A DNA stretch of 64,000 bases, taken from NCBI RefSeq assembly GCF_002163675.1, contig NZ_CP019334.1:1746001-1810000 (forward strand), in the 5' to 3' direction. The stretch's first letter is position 1. Each line of letters begins with the position of its first letter. This document shows, piece after piece, positions 39,870 through 48,146 of this stretch. The notes beneath the pieces are model-generated. The model did not search any database. It had not been told where the DNA came from and was given only the letters and a program-made list of their open reading frames with translations. The translations under genes were made by a program, and so were the position numbers. This stretch comes from Polaribacter sp. SA4-12 (GTDB taxonomy: Bacteria; Bacteroidota; Bacteroidia; Flavobacteriales; Flavobacteriaceae).

Positions 39870-40633
39870 ATTTAAGATATGTTTTAGGCAGTATTGTTTC
39901 GTTACCTCTTTTACCTTTATTATATTTTCAAGGAAAAAATATTAGAAAAAAAGTACCTAAACTTCCTGAAGCACAAGAACCAAAAGGTATTGTAACGGGT
40001 AATTTTAATAAAACTCTAAATATATTATCTATTGGAGAAAGTACAATTGCTGGTGTTGGTGTAGATTATCATAAAAATGGGTTTACAGGCGCTTTAGCAA
40101 ACACACTTTCAAAAGAATTAGAAAGCAATATAAACTGGAGAGTCTATGCTAAAAGTGGATATACTGTAAAACAGGTTTACAAAAAAATTATCCCTGAAAT
40201 AGAAGAAAACACTACAGACATTATTGTTGTTGGAATGGGTGGAAATGATGCTTTCACATTAAATTCTCCAAAAAAATGGGCTTCTGACATTTACAATCTC
40301 ATAGATTTACTTCAAAATAAATATCCAAATACACCTATATTTTTCACTAATATGCCTCCTATAAAAGAGTTTCCGGCATTTACAAAAAGTATAAAATTTG
40401 TAATTGGTAATTTGGTTGAAATCTTAGGTCAAGAATTAAACAATGCTATAATAAACAAAGAAAATGTTTATTATAATAATGAGATAATCACTTTAAAGAA
40501 TTGGAGTAAAAGACATTCTCTACCTTCTAATAATTCTAAAATATATTTTAGCGATGGTGTTCATCCTTCTAAATTAACCTACCACGTTTGGGGAGAAGAA
40601 ATGGCTGGTTTTATTAAGACGAGAATCAAATAA
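39866..40633 (+). CDS. SGNH/GDSL-family hydrolase
   Basis: A 255-residue esterase or lipase-like hydrolase. The catalytic Ser is in the block I motif written here as SIGESTIAG (GES in place of GDS), block III is GMGGNDAF with the Asn, and Asp-His of block V are in FSDGVHPSKLTY. The N-terminus (YVLGSIVSLPLLPLLYF) is a membrane anchor or uncleaved signal. It overlaps the small basic gene by four bases and is followed after 18 bases by the amine oxidase gene. Natural substrate unknown. Confidence 0.88.
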   Translation: MNLRYVLGSIVSLPLLPLLYFQGKNIRKKVPKLPEAQEPKGIVTGNFNKTLNILSIGESTIAGVGVDYHKNGFTGALANTLSKELESNINWRVYAKSGYTVKQVYKKIIPEIEENTTDIIVVGMGGNDAFTLNSPKKWASDIYNLIDLLQNKYPNTPIFFTNMPPIKEFPAFTKSIKFVIGNLVEILGQELNNAIINKENVYYNNEIITLKNWSKRHSLPSNNSKIYFSDGVHPSKLTYHVWGEEMAGFIKTRIK

Positions 40634-40651
40634 CAAAATTCATACTTTTAA

Positions 40652-41713
40652 ATGAAAAAGAAGATGCTCATTCTTGGAGGAGGAATTTCAGGAATCTATT
40701 TAGGTTATAAATTGAAAAACGCAGGTTTTTCAATAAAAATACTTGAAGCCAATAATATAATCGGAGGAAGAATCTTCACTAAAAAAATTGGTGAAACAAA
40801 AATTGAATTAGGAGCAACTTGGCTTTGGAGATATAATGAAGAATTATTAAATGTTTGCAGAGAACTAAACATCTCTTTGTTTGAACAAAACATGAATGGT
40901 GACGCTTTATTTGAAGCAACAAACGATAATTTACCTCAACGATTTAGCATTCCTAAAAATCAAGAGATTAGTTATAGAATTGTTGGTGGAACTGCAACTA
41001 TTTTAGAAAAATTAGCTCAAGATTTTTCTGATGATGAGTTACAACTTAATCAAAAAGTTATTAAAATTGAGGATGATAACACATCAACAAAAGTAATTAC
41101 TAAAGATTCAGAATTTATTGCTGATGTTGTTATTTCTACAATTCCGCCTCAGTTATTGGTAAACTCTGTTGAATTTTCTTCAGAATTAGATTCAAAGTTT
41201 ATTCAAGTTGCAAATAACACACATACTTGGATGAAAGATTCCATAAAATTTGCACTCGTTTACAAAGCTCCTTTCTGGAAAGAAAATGGTTTATCGGGAG
41301 TTGGCTTTAGTAATATTGGTCCGTTTACAGAGATTTACGATCATTCAGACTTTGAAAACAATCATTTTGCTTTAATGGGATTTTTAAATGGCCATTTAGT
41401 TAATGAAACTAAAGAATTTAGAGAAGAAAAGATCAAAGAACAACTCAATAAATTTTTCGGAGAAGATGGTAAAAACTATCTTTCTTATCAAGAAAAAGTA
41501 TGGAGTGAAGATGAATTCGTTAATTTTAAAAATGATCATTTTATAAGTCCGCATTTTAATAACGGACATGAAATTTATCAACAAAAATATTTAAATGGTA
41601 AATTAATAATTGCAGGTTCTGAAACTTCACCAAGCTATGGTGGTTATATGGAAGGTGCTATATATAGAGGAAATCAAATTGTAGAACAATTAAAAAATAT
41701 TTCCAGTAAATAA
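40652..41713 (+). CDS. FAD-dependent amine oxidase-like protein
   Basis: A 353-residue flavin amine oxidase, short for the family (usual ~450). The FAD Rossmann motif is GGGISGIYLGYKL (9-21) with the acidic end EANNIIGGR, followed by GATWLW. The C-terminal FAD contact is AGSETSPSYGGYMEGA (~325-340), where SYGGYMEGA matches the monoamine-oxidase pattern. It is cytosolic and last in the GNAT/basic/GDSL/oxidase run. The substrate is not known; it could also be a phytoene-desaturase-like dehydrogenase. Confidence 0.85.
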   Translation: MKKKMLILGGGISGIYLGYKLKNAGFSIKILEANNIIGGRIFTKKIGETKIELGATWLWRYNEELLNVCRELNISLFEQNMNGDALFEATNDNLPQRFSIPKNQEISYRIVGGTATILEKLAQDFSDDELQLNQKVIKIEDDNTSTKVITKDSEFIADVVISTIPPQLLVNSVEFSSELDSKFIQVANNTHTWMKDSIKFALVYKAPFWKENGLSGVGFSNIGPFTEIYDHSDFENNHFALMGFLNGHLVNETKEFREEKIKEQLNKFFGEDGKNYLSYQEKVWSEDEFVNFKNDHFISPHFNNGHEIYQQKYLNGKLIIAGSETSPSYGGYMEGAIYRGNQIVEQLKNISSK

Positions 41714-41743
41714 AAAATCTCAAGTTTTCACTTGAGATTTAAA
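41712..41743. terminator. Bidirectional terminator
   Basis: AAATCTCAAG, TTTTCA, CTTGAGATTT between convergent genes. Confidence 0.8.
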
Positions 41744-41763
41744 TATACTTTTTAAGATAAAAA

Positions 41764-42021
41764 CTATTTATCTATAGAGCCTAAAACACGTTTCATAAAA
41801 CTGTTTAAAGCTTCTTTTTTAGGTGTTCCTTCCTTAATCATTTTATCTACTTCAACCGCTCCATATAAGTTGGATATCAACTCGCCAATAACATCTAATT
41901 CTTCATCTTTTAAAGATGGAACTTCTGTTAAAGCTTCTAATGTTTCAATTGTTTCTAAAACGTAATCTTGATCGTTTTCTTCGATAAAATTAGTTAAGTG
42001 TTTTATTACAGGTAGTTTCAT
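41764..42021 (-). CDS. Small conserved protein of the peroxiredoxin operon
   Basis: An 85-residue acidic, all-helical protein (FIEENDQDYVLETIETLEALTE) without signal peptide. It resembles a small DUF6952-type flavobacterial family, an assignment from memory. Its gene follows the thioredoxin gene by two bases, and the trio peroxiredoxin-thioredoxin-this gene is compact, so a role in peroxide defence or as an adaptor is likely but unproven. Confidence 0.7.
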   Translation of the reverse strand: MKLPVIKHLTNFIEENDQDYVLETIETLEALTEVPSLKDEELDVIGELISNLYGAVEVDKMIKEGTPKKEALNSFMKRVLGSIDK

Positions 42022-42023
42022 AA

Positions 42024-42332
42024 TTAAATAACTTCGTTTACCAAGTCCTTCAATACATCAAACTTGTTTGTTTGCGTTTGATTTACAAATTTACCATCTA
42101 CAAAAGTTGCGAATGTTGGTAAATTACTAACATCTGCTAATTTTCTGCTTTCAGGAAATTTTTCTGAATCTACAATTACAAAAACCATCTCTTCCTTTTC
42201 TGTAGAAAGTTTCTTGAATTTTGGTTTCATAATTCTACAGTTTCCACACCAACCTGCTGAAAATTGTACAACGACTGTTTTGTTATCAGAAACTATTTCT
42301 GCTAAATTATCTTGACTTAATTCTTGTACCAT
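42024..42332 (-). CDS. Thioredoxin-like protein
   Basis: A 102-residue cytosolic thioredoxin fold. The active site is WCGNC (Cys29 and Cys32), not the WCGPC of general thioredoxins, and the cis-Pro is in NLPTFATF. It is placed directly behind the peroxiredoxin gene, so it is probably the dedicated reductant of that enzyme, itself reduced by thioredoxin reductase (a trxB gene is at 58994). Confidence 0.92.
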   Translation of the reverse strand: MVQELSQDNLAEIVSDNKTVVVQFSAGWCGNCRIMKPKFKKLSTEKEEMVFVIVDSEKFPESRKLADVSNLPTFATFVDGKFVNQTQTNKFDVLKDLVNEVI

Positions 42333-42413
42333 AATTTTATTATTTTAAAAAAGGAGTTTGTGCTCAAATCCCCCAATTATATTGCACGAACTTTTTCCTT
42401 TTTAATTTTTTAA

Positions 42414-43055
42414 TTAGTGAGAAGCTAAATAAGCAGCTGTTCCTTTTGCATCAGGAGACATTGCATCTTTACCTTCTTCCCAGTTTGCTGGACAAACTTC
42501 ACCTTTTTCTTGTACGTGCGTTAAAGCATCAACCAAACGTAAATATTCACCAACATTTCTTCCTAAAGGCATGTTATTGATACTTTCGTGTTGTACAACA
42601 CCATCTTCATCAATAATATAAGTTGCTCTATAAGTTACATTATCTCCTTCAACTTGAATTGTTTGAGAAGCTTCATCAAAAGTTTCATTAGTGATATCTA
42701 AAATCCCTAAGATTGATGATAAGTTTCTATTACTGTCAGCTAAAATTGGATAAGTAACACCTTCAATTCCACCATTATCTTTAGCTTGACTTAACCATGC
42801 AAAATGAACCTCTGGAGTATCACAAGATGCACCAATTACAATTGTATTTCTTTTTTCAAATTCACCTAAAGCTGCTTGAAAAGCATGTAATTCCGTAGGA
42901 CAAACAAATGTAAAATCTTTTGGATACCAGAATAATAAAACTTTCTTTTTATTATTAACTGCTTCTTCTAATACATTTATTTTAAATGTATCGCCCATTT
43001 CATTCATTGCGTCTACATTTAAATCTGGGAATTTTTTTCCAACTGCTGTTGCCAT
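42414..43055 (-). CDS. Typical 2-Cys peroxiredoxin
   Basis: A 213-residue AhpC/Prx1-type peroxidase that reduces H2O2 and organic peroxides. The peroxidatic Cys52 is in DFTFVCPTE and the resolving Cys188 in GEVCPANW; the Arg of the active site is near TYRATYIID. The C-terminal tail beyond the resolving Cys is 25 residues. It leads an operon with a thioredoxin and a small protein, and a -7 box lies 49 bases upstream. Function is secure; its usual electron donor is inferred from the neighbour. Confidence 0.95.
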   Translation of the reverse strand: MATAVGKKFPDLNVDAMNEMGDTFKINVLEEAVNNKKKVLLFWYPKDFTFVCPTELHAFQAALGEFEKRNTIVIGASCDTPEVHFAWLSQAKDNGGIEGVTYPILADSNRNLSSILGILDITNETFDEASQTIQVEGDNVTYRATYIIDEDGVVQHESINNMPLGRNVGEYLRLVDALTHVQEKGEVCPANWEEGKDAMSPDAKGTAAYLASH

Positions 43056-43103
43056 ATTTTTTAAATTTTATATATAATTAATATTCTATTCTTATTTCTT
43101 GGA

Positions 43104-43111
43104 CAAAGATA
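43104..43111 (-). promoter_or_regulatory. Probable -7 box of the peroxiredoxin operon
   Basis: TATCTTTG on the minus strand matches TAnnTTTG; there is no clear TTG at -33, which may mean activator control. Confidence 0.45.
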
Positions 43112-43133
43112 GCAATACAACAAACCTAAAATG

Positions 43134-43173
43134 AAAAAAGTTGATGGGAACTTTTTATATTTCCATCAACTTT
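43134..43173 (-). terminator. Terminator of the MscS/NtrC transcript
   Basis: AAAGTTGATGG/CCATCAACTTT stem with 18-base loop, read on the minus strand into a T run, 35 bases past the regulator stop. Confidence 0.7.
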
Positions 43174-43207
43174 ATTTATAGTTAATTTGTCTTTAAATAG
43201 CTTAAGC

Positions 43208-44371
43208 CTATTTCGTTGCGAATAACTTAATGTCATTTGCAGACACTTCTTTTTCGCCAAGAATAATTAAACGCTCTACAACATTACGCAATTCACGAAT
43301 GTTACCTGTCCAATCATACTCTTGTAAAAGTTTAATTGCTGATGAAGAAAATCCTTTTTTAGGAGTTCCTTGTTCTTCTGAAATTTTTGCAGTGAAAAAA
43401 TCGACTAATAAAGGAATATCATCTCTTCTATCATTTAAAGAAGGAACGTTAATTAAAATAACTGCTAATCTATGATACAGATCTTCTCTAAATCTACCTT
43501 CAGCAATTTCTTTTTTTAAATCCTTGTTAGTTGCTGCGACAATTCTAACATCTACTTTAATATCTCTATCAGAACCTACTCTTTGAATTTTATTTTCTTG
43601 TAAAGCACGTAACACCTTAGCTTGTGCAGACAAACTCATGTCACCAATTTCATCTAAGAAAATAGTTCCTCCATTTGCAGCCTCAAACTTACCTGCTCTG
43701 TCTTTATTTGCTCCTGTAAAAGAACCTTTTACATGTCCAAATAATTCGCTTTCTATTAATTCTGATGGAATTGCAGCACAATTTACCTCAATCATTGGGG
43801 CTTTAACTCTGTCTGATTTTTCGTGTAACCAATGAGCAACTAATTCTTTTCCTGTTCCATTTGGTCCAGTAATTAAAACTCTTGCATCTGTTGCTGCTAC
43901 TTTCTCAATCATATCTTTTATTTGAGAAATAGCATCACTTTCACCTATCATTTGGTAACTTTTACTTACCTTTTTCTTTAACCTTTTATTTTCTACAATT
44001 AAGGTTTTGGTATCTAAAGCATTTCTTACCGTATTTAAAAGTCTGTTTAAATCTGGTGGCTTAGAAATATAATCGAAAGCTCCTAAACGCATTGTATTAA
44101 CAGCTGTATCTAAATCTCCATGACCAGAAATCATTACAATTGGTATTTCTGGTTTTATTTTCTTCGCTTTTTCTAATACCTCAACACCATCCATTTTTGG
44201 CATTTTAATATCACATAAAACTAAATCGTAATCATTATTCTTAATCATTTCGATTCCTAATAAACCATCTTCTGCTTCTTCTACATTATAAGATTCATTT
44301 TCTTCTGAAATGATTTTTGTTAATACCCTTCTAATGGCAGCTTCATCTTCTATTATTAAAATCTTTGGCAT
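43208..44371 (-). CDS. Sigma-54-dependent response regulator without DNA-binding domain
   Basis: A 387-residue NtrC-family activator. The receiver domain (1-~120) has phosphoacceptor Asp54 and Lys104 (YISKPPD). The AAA+ domain has Walker A TGPNGTGKE (168-176), Walker B GTIFLDE (235-241) and the sigma-54 contact loop as GSFTGA (216-221) instead of GAFTGA. The protein stops soon after the AAA+ lid (EKEVSANDIKLFATK); the usual C-terminal Fis-type helix-turn-helix is absent, so it must act from solution or through a partner. It is eight bases behind the MscS gene. No kinase gene is adjacent. Confidence 0.92.
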   Translation of the reverse strand: MPKILIIEDEAAIRRVLTKIISEENESYNVEEAEDGLLGIEMIKNNDYDLVLCDIKMPKMDGVEVLEKAKKIKPEIPIVMISGHGDLDTAVNTMRLGAFDYISKPPDLNRLLNTVRNALDTKTLIVENKRLKKKVSKSYQMIGESDAISQIKDMIEKVAATDARVLITGPNGTGKELVAHWLHEKSDRVKAPMIEVNCAAIPSELIESELFGHVKGSFTGANKDRAGKFEAANGGTIFLDEIGDMSLSAQAKVLRALQENKIQRVGSDRDIKVDVRIVAATNKDLKKEIAEGRFREDLYHRLAVILINVPSLNDRRDDIPLLVDFFTAKISEEQGTPKKGFSSSAIKLLQEYDWTGNIRELRNVVERLIILGEKEVSANDIKLFATK

Positions 44372-44379
44372 ATTTTTTT

Positions 44380-45237
44380 TTATTTTATAAGGTGTACATC
44401 TCTCTGTGGAAATGGAATTGTAATATTATTTTCTTTAAATTTTTTATCAATTTCAAATCGTAAATCACTTTGTACAAACCTTGTTTCAAAACTATCATTT
44501 AAAGAAAAAACAAGTTTAAAGTTTAATGAACTATCTGCAAAATCTGTAAATAATACTTTTGGTTCTGGAATTTTTAAAATTTTATCATTCTTTTTTGTAG
44601 CAGCAAGTAAAACTTGTTTTACCAACTCTACATCACTTCCATAAGCGACACCCACAGTTACAGACTCTCTTGTTTCTGTTCCATTTTCTGTCCAGTTAAA
44701 TAAAATATTGGTTAAATATAAATGATTAGGTATTACTAAAACTTTATTATCTATAGTTACAGCTCTTGTTGTTCTTAGTCTTATATCTAAAACCCTGCCA
44801 ACTTTTCCTTCTAATTCAATAATATCACCAACATGAACAGATTGATCTACTAGAATAAAAATACCAGATATAATATCTTGAAATAAAGTTTGCAAAGCTA
44901 AACCAACACCAATTAAAAGTACTGCAGATGCAGCAAACACTGCTGTTACGTTTACACCAGAAGCATCCATAGCAATTAAAAATATCACTAAAAAAACCAC
45001 CCATCTTATGTAGCTAAAAACACTTATGAATTTAACTTTATCATTTTCCGGCATTTTTCTGGTGATAAACCTTCTTAACAGTTTTAAAACAAAGGCTGTA
45101 ACAACTAGAGCAACGGCAACAAATAATAACCCTTTAAGGGAAATACTTATTTCTTTACTAAATGTAAATGTATAATCTAAAATTGAATTAGCTTCCTCTA
45201 CAATAGTGTCTGTAACTTGCTCTAATTTGCCTTGCAT
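44380..45237 (-). CDS. MscS-family mechanosensitive channel
   Basis: A 285-residue inner-membrane channel with three or four N-terminal helices (~25-110). The pore helix TM3 region is VTAVFAASAVLLIGVGLALQT and the MscS beta domain follows with FIPVDQSVHVGDIIELEGKVG-like sequence, here GIFILVDQSVHVGDIIELEG, split by the membrane border. It opens under membrane tension to release solutes on hypo-osmotic shock. It sits between the ABC exporter permease gene (which ends at its start codon border) and the sigma-54 regulator. Confidence 0.92.
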   Translation of the reverse strand: MQGKLEQVTDTIVEEANSILDYTFTFSKEISISLKGLLFVAVALVVTAFVLKLLRRFITRKMPENDKVKFISVFSYIRWVVFLVIFLIAMDASGVNVTAVFAASAVLLIGVGLALQTLFQDIISGIFILVDQSVHVGDIIELEGKVGRVLDIRLRTTRAVTIDNKVLVIPNHLYLTNILFNWTENGTETRESVTVGVAYGSDVELVKQVLLAATKKNDKILKIPEPKVLFTDFADSSLNFKLVFSLNDSFETRFVQSDLRFEIDKKFKENNITIPFPQRDVHLIK

Positions 45238-46563
45238 TTATCCTTTATATTTTAACCATTTATATAAATCTTTATAAGTTGGTTTTTTACCATACATTAA
45301 AATTCCTACTCTGTAAATTTTAGCTGCTAACCAAACCATAAATACAAATGTAACCAATAATAACGCTATAGAAATTGCTAATTCATACCAAGAAACACCA
45401 AATGGAACTCTCATCAACATCACAATTGGAGATGTAAATGGAATGTGTGAAAATAGCACAGCAATTGATCCATGAGGATCATTAATAACCGTTGCAAAAC
45501 CAACATAAACCCCTAAAATTAAAGGTAACATTATTGGCATCATAAATTGTTGTGTGTCTGTTTCGTTATCTACTGCCGCACCAACTGCTGCAAATAAAGA
45601 ACTATATAACATAAAGCCTCCTAAGAAGTAAAAAATGAATAAAACGAACATTTTTAGTAAAGGTAATTTTAAAATTTCTTGAATAACTAATTGCATTTTA
45701 TCTCCTCCTGCGGCAGCTTTTACAGCCTCCATTTGTTCTGCAGGAACTCTAGCCGTTTGCATTTCTACCACATCTACTCCAAAAACAGAGGAAGCTACTA
45801 TCGAAATAATAAAAAGTATAATTCCCCAAATAAAGAATTGTAATAAACCTGCAGATGCATTTCCTAAAATTTTACCCAACATTAGTTGGAAAGGTTTTAC
45901 AGAGGAAACAATGATTTCTATAATTCTACTTGTTTTTTCTTCGATAACACTTCTCATTACAGAAGTTCCATAAATCATAACAAACATCATTAACATATAA
46001 CCTGCAAAAGCACCAATACCAATTTTTAATCCATTTATTAATTTAGATGATTCTTCGCCAGAAAAGTTAAACATTTTAATGTCTGTATTAATTTTAGAAG
46101 CTTTAATTTTTTCTAAATCAATACCAAAATTATTTAATTTTTGATTTCTAATTTTTGATTCTATTTTGTTTTCCATAGAATTCATTACAGACATTCCTGG
46201 AGAATCTTTAGAATAAAACTCTATTGATTTTGCTAACAACTCTAAACTATCTTGTTTAGGTATAATTAACGCTCCATAGTAATTTCCTTCTTCAACTTTT
46301 TTCTTTGTTTCTTCTGTTCCTAAAGCTGTGTAATCTGTATAATGAATCGTTTTAGAATCTTTAAAATCTTCTTTAGAAAACATTCCTGAATTATCTACAT
46401 AAACGATTTTTTTAACTTTTTCGTCATTTTTTTGCATCAGAAAATAAACCAAAGCTCCCATTCCTACCATTAATAACGGACTTAAAAAAGTCATCATTAT
46501 AAATGATTTATTACGAACCTTCGCAATAAACTCTCTCTGTATAATTAGTTTTAACTTGCTCAT
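45238..46563 (-). CDS. ABC-2 type transporter permease (NatB-like)
   Basis: A 441-residue permease with one N-terminal helix, a ~150-residue extracytoplasmic domain and about five C-terminal helices. The conserved segment between them, GTSVMRSVIEEKTSRIIEII, is the ABC-2 signature seen in NatB/YhaP-type exporters. It pairs with the ATPase gene four bases upstream. Likely cargo is sodium ions or small toxic compounds; not resolvable here. It abuts the MscS gene by one base, so all are on one transcript. Confidence 0.9.
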   Translation of the reverse strand: MSKLKLIIQREFIAKVRNKSFIMMTFLSPLLMVGMGALVYFLMQKNDEKVKKIVYVDNSGMFSKEDFKDSKTIHYTDYTALGTEETKKKVEEGNYYGALIIPKQDSLELLAKSIEFYSKDSPGMSVMNSMENKIESKIRNQKLNNFGIDLEKIKASKINTDIKMFNFSGEESSKLINGLKIGIGAFAGYMLMMFVMIYGTSVMRSVIEEKTSRIIEIIVSSVKPFQLMLGKILGNASAGLLQFFIWGIILFIISIVASSVFGVDVVEMQTARVPAEQMEAVKAAAGGDKMQLVIQEILKLPLLKMFVLFIFYFLGGFMLYSSLFAAVGAAVDNETDTQQFMMPIMLPLILGVYVGFATVINDPHGSIAVLFSHIPFTSPIVMLMRVPFGVSWYELAISIALLLVTFVFMVWLAAKIYRVGILMYGKKPTYKDLYKWLKYKG

Positions 46564-46567
46564 TTTC

Positions 46568-47497
46568 TTAACTGTTTTTATTTACTGCCTGAATAAAGAT
46601 ATCGTTTGCACTTGGTATTAATTCAACAAAATGTTGCACTTCTCCCCTACTTGTTAAAAAAGATAACAAATCATTTGAAGAATTTCCTTCTGTTAATTTC
46701 ACATTTAATGTTAAACTATCATTCAGTAATTTAAAGTTCGATGGAAAAACCTCAAAACTTTCTTTTAATGTCTTTTCTACTTCTTTAGGATTATCAGTAT
46801 TTAACCCTACTTGAAAAGTATGTGTTCTAAACTCACGTTTAATATCAGCTAACTTTCCGTCTAAAATTTTGTTAGATTTATCAATCAAAGCAATTTCATC
46901 ACACATTTCTTCTACAGATTCCATTCTATGTGTAGAGAAAATAATGGTTGCTCCTTCGTCTCTAAGTTGTAAAATTTCTTTTGCAATTAATTGTGCATTA
47001 ATTGGATCAAACCCAGAAAAAGGTTCATCAAAAATTAATAATTTAGGATTATGCATTACAGTAACAATAAATTGTACTTTTTGCGCCATTCCTTTAGAAA
47101 GTTCTTCAATCTTCTTATTCCACCAAGCAGAAATATCAAATTTTTCGAACCAATATTTTAAACGTTTTTTAGCTTCAGCTTTACTCAAACCTTTTAATTG
47201 TGCCAAATACAAAGCCTGTTCACCAACTTTCATCGATTTATACAAACCACGTTCTTCTGGTAAATATCCAATTTGTGCTGTATGATGTGGAGACAAAGGT
47301 TCTCCATCTAAAATGATAGAACCACTATCTGGCATTGTAATTTGATTGATTATTCTAATTAAAGATGTTTTTCCAGCTCCATTTGGACCTAACAAACCAT
47401 AAACACAACCTTTAGGAATATGAATGGATACGTCATTTAAAGCAGTAAAATTGCCGTAATTCTTTACAATATTGTTTATTTCTAGTAAATTTTTCAT
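46568..47497 (-). CDS. ABC transporter ATP-binding protein (NatA-like)
   Basis: A 309-residue ATPase. Walker A is GPNGAGKTSL (~38-47), the signature is LSKGMAQKVQF, which is a diverged LSGGQ, Walker B is LLIFDEPFSGFDP, and the switch His is in STHRM. The C-terminal ~90 residues form the extra domain of this exporter class. First gene of the exporter operon and divergent from the marR gene; the shared 176-base region contains two MarR-type palindromes, so control by that regulator is possible. Confidence 0.92.
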   Translation of the reverse strand: MKNLLEINNIVKNYGNFTALNDVSIHIPKGCVYGLLGPNGAGKTSLIRIINQITMPDSGSIILDGEPLSPHHTAQIGYLPEERGLYKSMKVGEQALYLAQLKGLSKAEAKKRLKYWFEKFDISAWWNKKIEELSKGMAQKVQFIVTVMHNPKLLIFDEPFSGFDPINAQLIAKEILQLRDEGATIIFSTHRMESVEEMCDEIALIDKSNKILDGKLADIKREFRTHTFQVGLNTDNPKEVEKTLKESFEVFPSNFKLLNDSLTLNVKLTEGNSSNDLLSFLTSRGEVQHFVELIPSANDIFIQAVNKNS

Positions 47498-47608
47498 TGA
47501 TAAAAGTTAATTTTTTTCAAATAGCATTGCTTACAAAACTACATATTTTCTATGTATTAGTATCTAAACTTGTAAAAACGTTACACTTTAATTTATGTTA
47601 AAATTTAC

Positions 47609-47620
47609 TATGCATGCATA
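47609..47620. promoter_or_regulatory. Palindromic operator 1 upstream of marR
   Basis: TATGCATGCATA, a perfect 12 bp palindrome within TTTACTATGCATGCATAA; the same framework recurs 29 bases downstream. Confidence 0.6.
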
Positions 47621-47637
47621 ACTTTTTCGCAATTTAC

Positions 47638-47649
47638 TATGCGTGCATA
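47638..47649. promoter_or_regulatory. Palindromic operator 2 upstream of marR
   Basis: TATGCGTGCATA within TTTACTATGCGTGCATAA, one base off the first site. It lies 12 bases before the -7 box and would block polymerase, as expected for MarR autoregulation. Confidence 0.6.
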
Positions 47650-47660
47650 ATAAATTTTTA

Positions 47661-47668
47661 TATATTTG
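47661..47668 (+). promoter_or_regulatory. -7 box of marR
   Basis: TATATTTG fits TAnnTTTG and ends only five bases before the marR start codon, so the transcript may be leaderless or nearly so. Confidence 0.5.
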
Positions 47669-47673
47669 ACGGA

Positions 47674-48132
47674 ATGGAAAAATTAAAATCAATAGATCAT
47701 GAACTTAGAGCAACATGGCAAGCTGTTGCAAAAGTTTATAATGAAAGAGCTGCAAAGCACGATAGTACAATGGCCACCGCTTTTGTTTTATTAAATATTG
47801 ATAAGCAAAAAGGAACTCCTTCTACAGCTTTAGGTCCTTTAATGGGAATGGAACCAACAAGTCTTTCTAGAATTTTAAAAACGATGGAAGATAAAGGTGC
47901 TATTTCTAGAGAAAAAAATCCTGATGATGGTAGAAGTGTAATCATAAAATTAACTGAATATGGCAAAGAAATGCGCAAAGTATCTAAAGGTCATGTAATA
48001 CAATTTAATGATACAGTAAGAAAAAACGTTTCTGAAAAAGACTTAGAAGGTTTCTTTAAAGTAACAGCAACAATTAATAAACTTATTGCCGACAGAGATA
48101 TTTATGAAAATGTCAACAATAAAGCAGTATAA
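47674..48132 (+). CDS. MarR-family regulator of the beta-oxidation operon
   Basis: A 152-residue winged-helix repressor. The start MEKLKSIDHELRATW at 47674 is preferred over an ATG 20 codons upstream because that one would lie in the operators. The recognition-helix region is GPLMGMEPTSLSRILKTMEDKG and the wing EKNPDDGRSVIIKLTEYGK, with the conserved DxR of the wing. It is the first gene of an operon with fadN, fadA and fadE-like genes 14 bases downstream, so it most probably senses an acyl-CoA or fatty acid and represses them. Confidence 0.9.
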   Translation: MEKLKSIDHELRATWQAVAKVYNERAAKHDSTMATAFVLLNIDKQKGTPSTALGPLMGMEPTSLSRILKTMEDKGAISREKNPDDGRSVIIKLTEYGKEMRKVSKGHVIQFNDTVRKNVSEKDLEGFFKVTATINKLIADRDIYENVNNKAV

Positions 48133-48146
48133 AACAAATAAGACTA

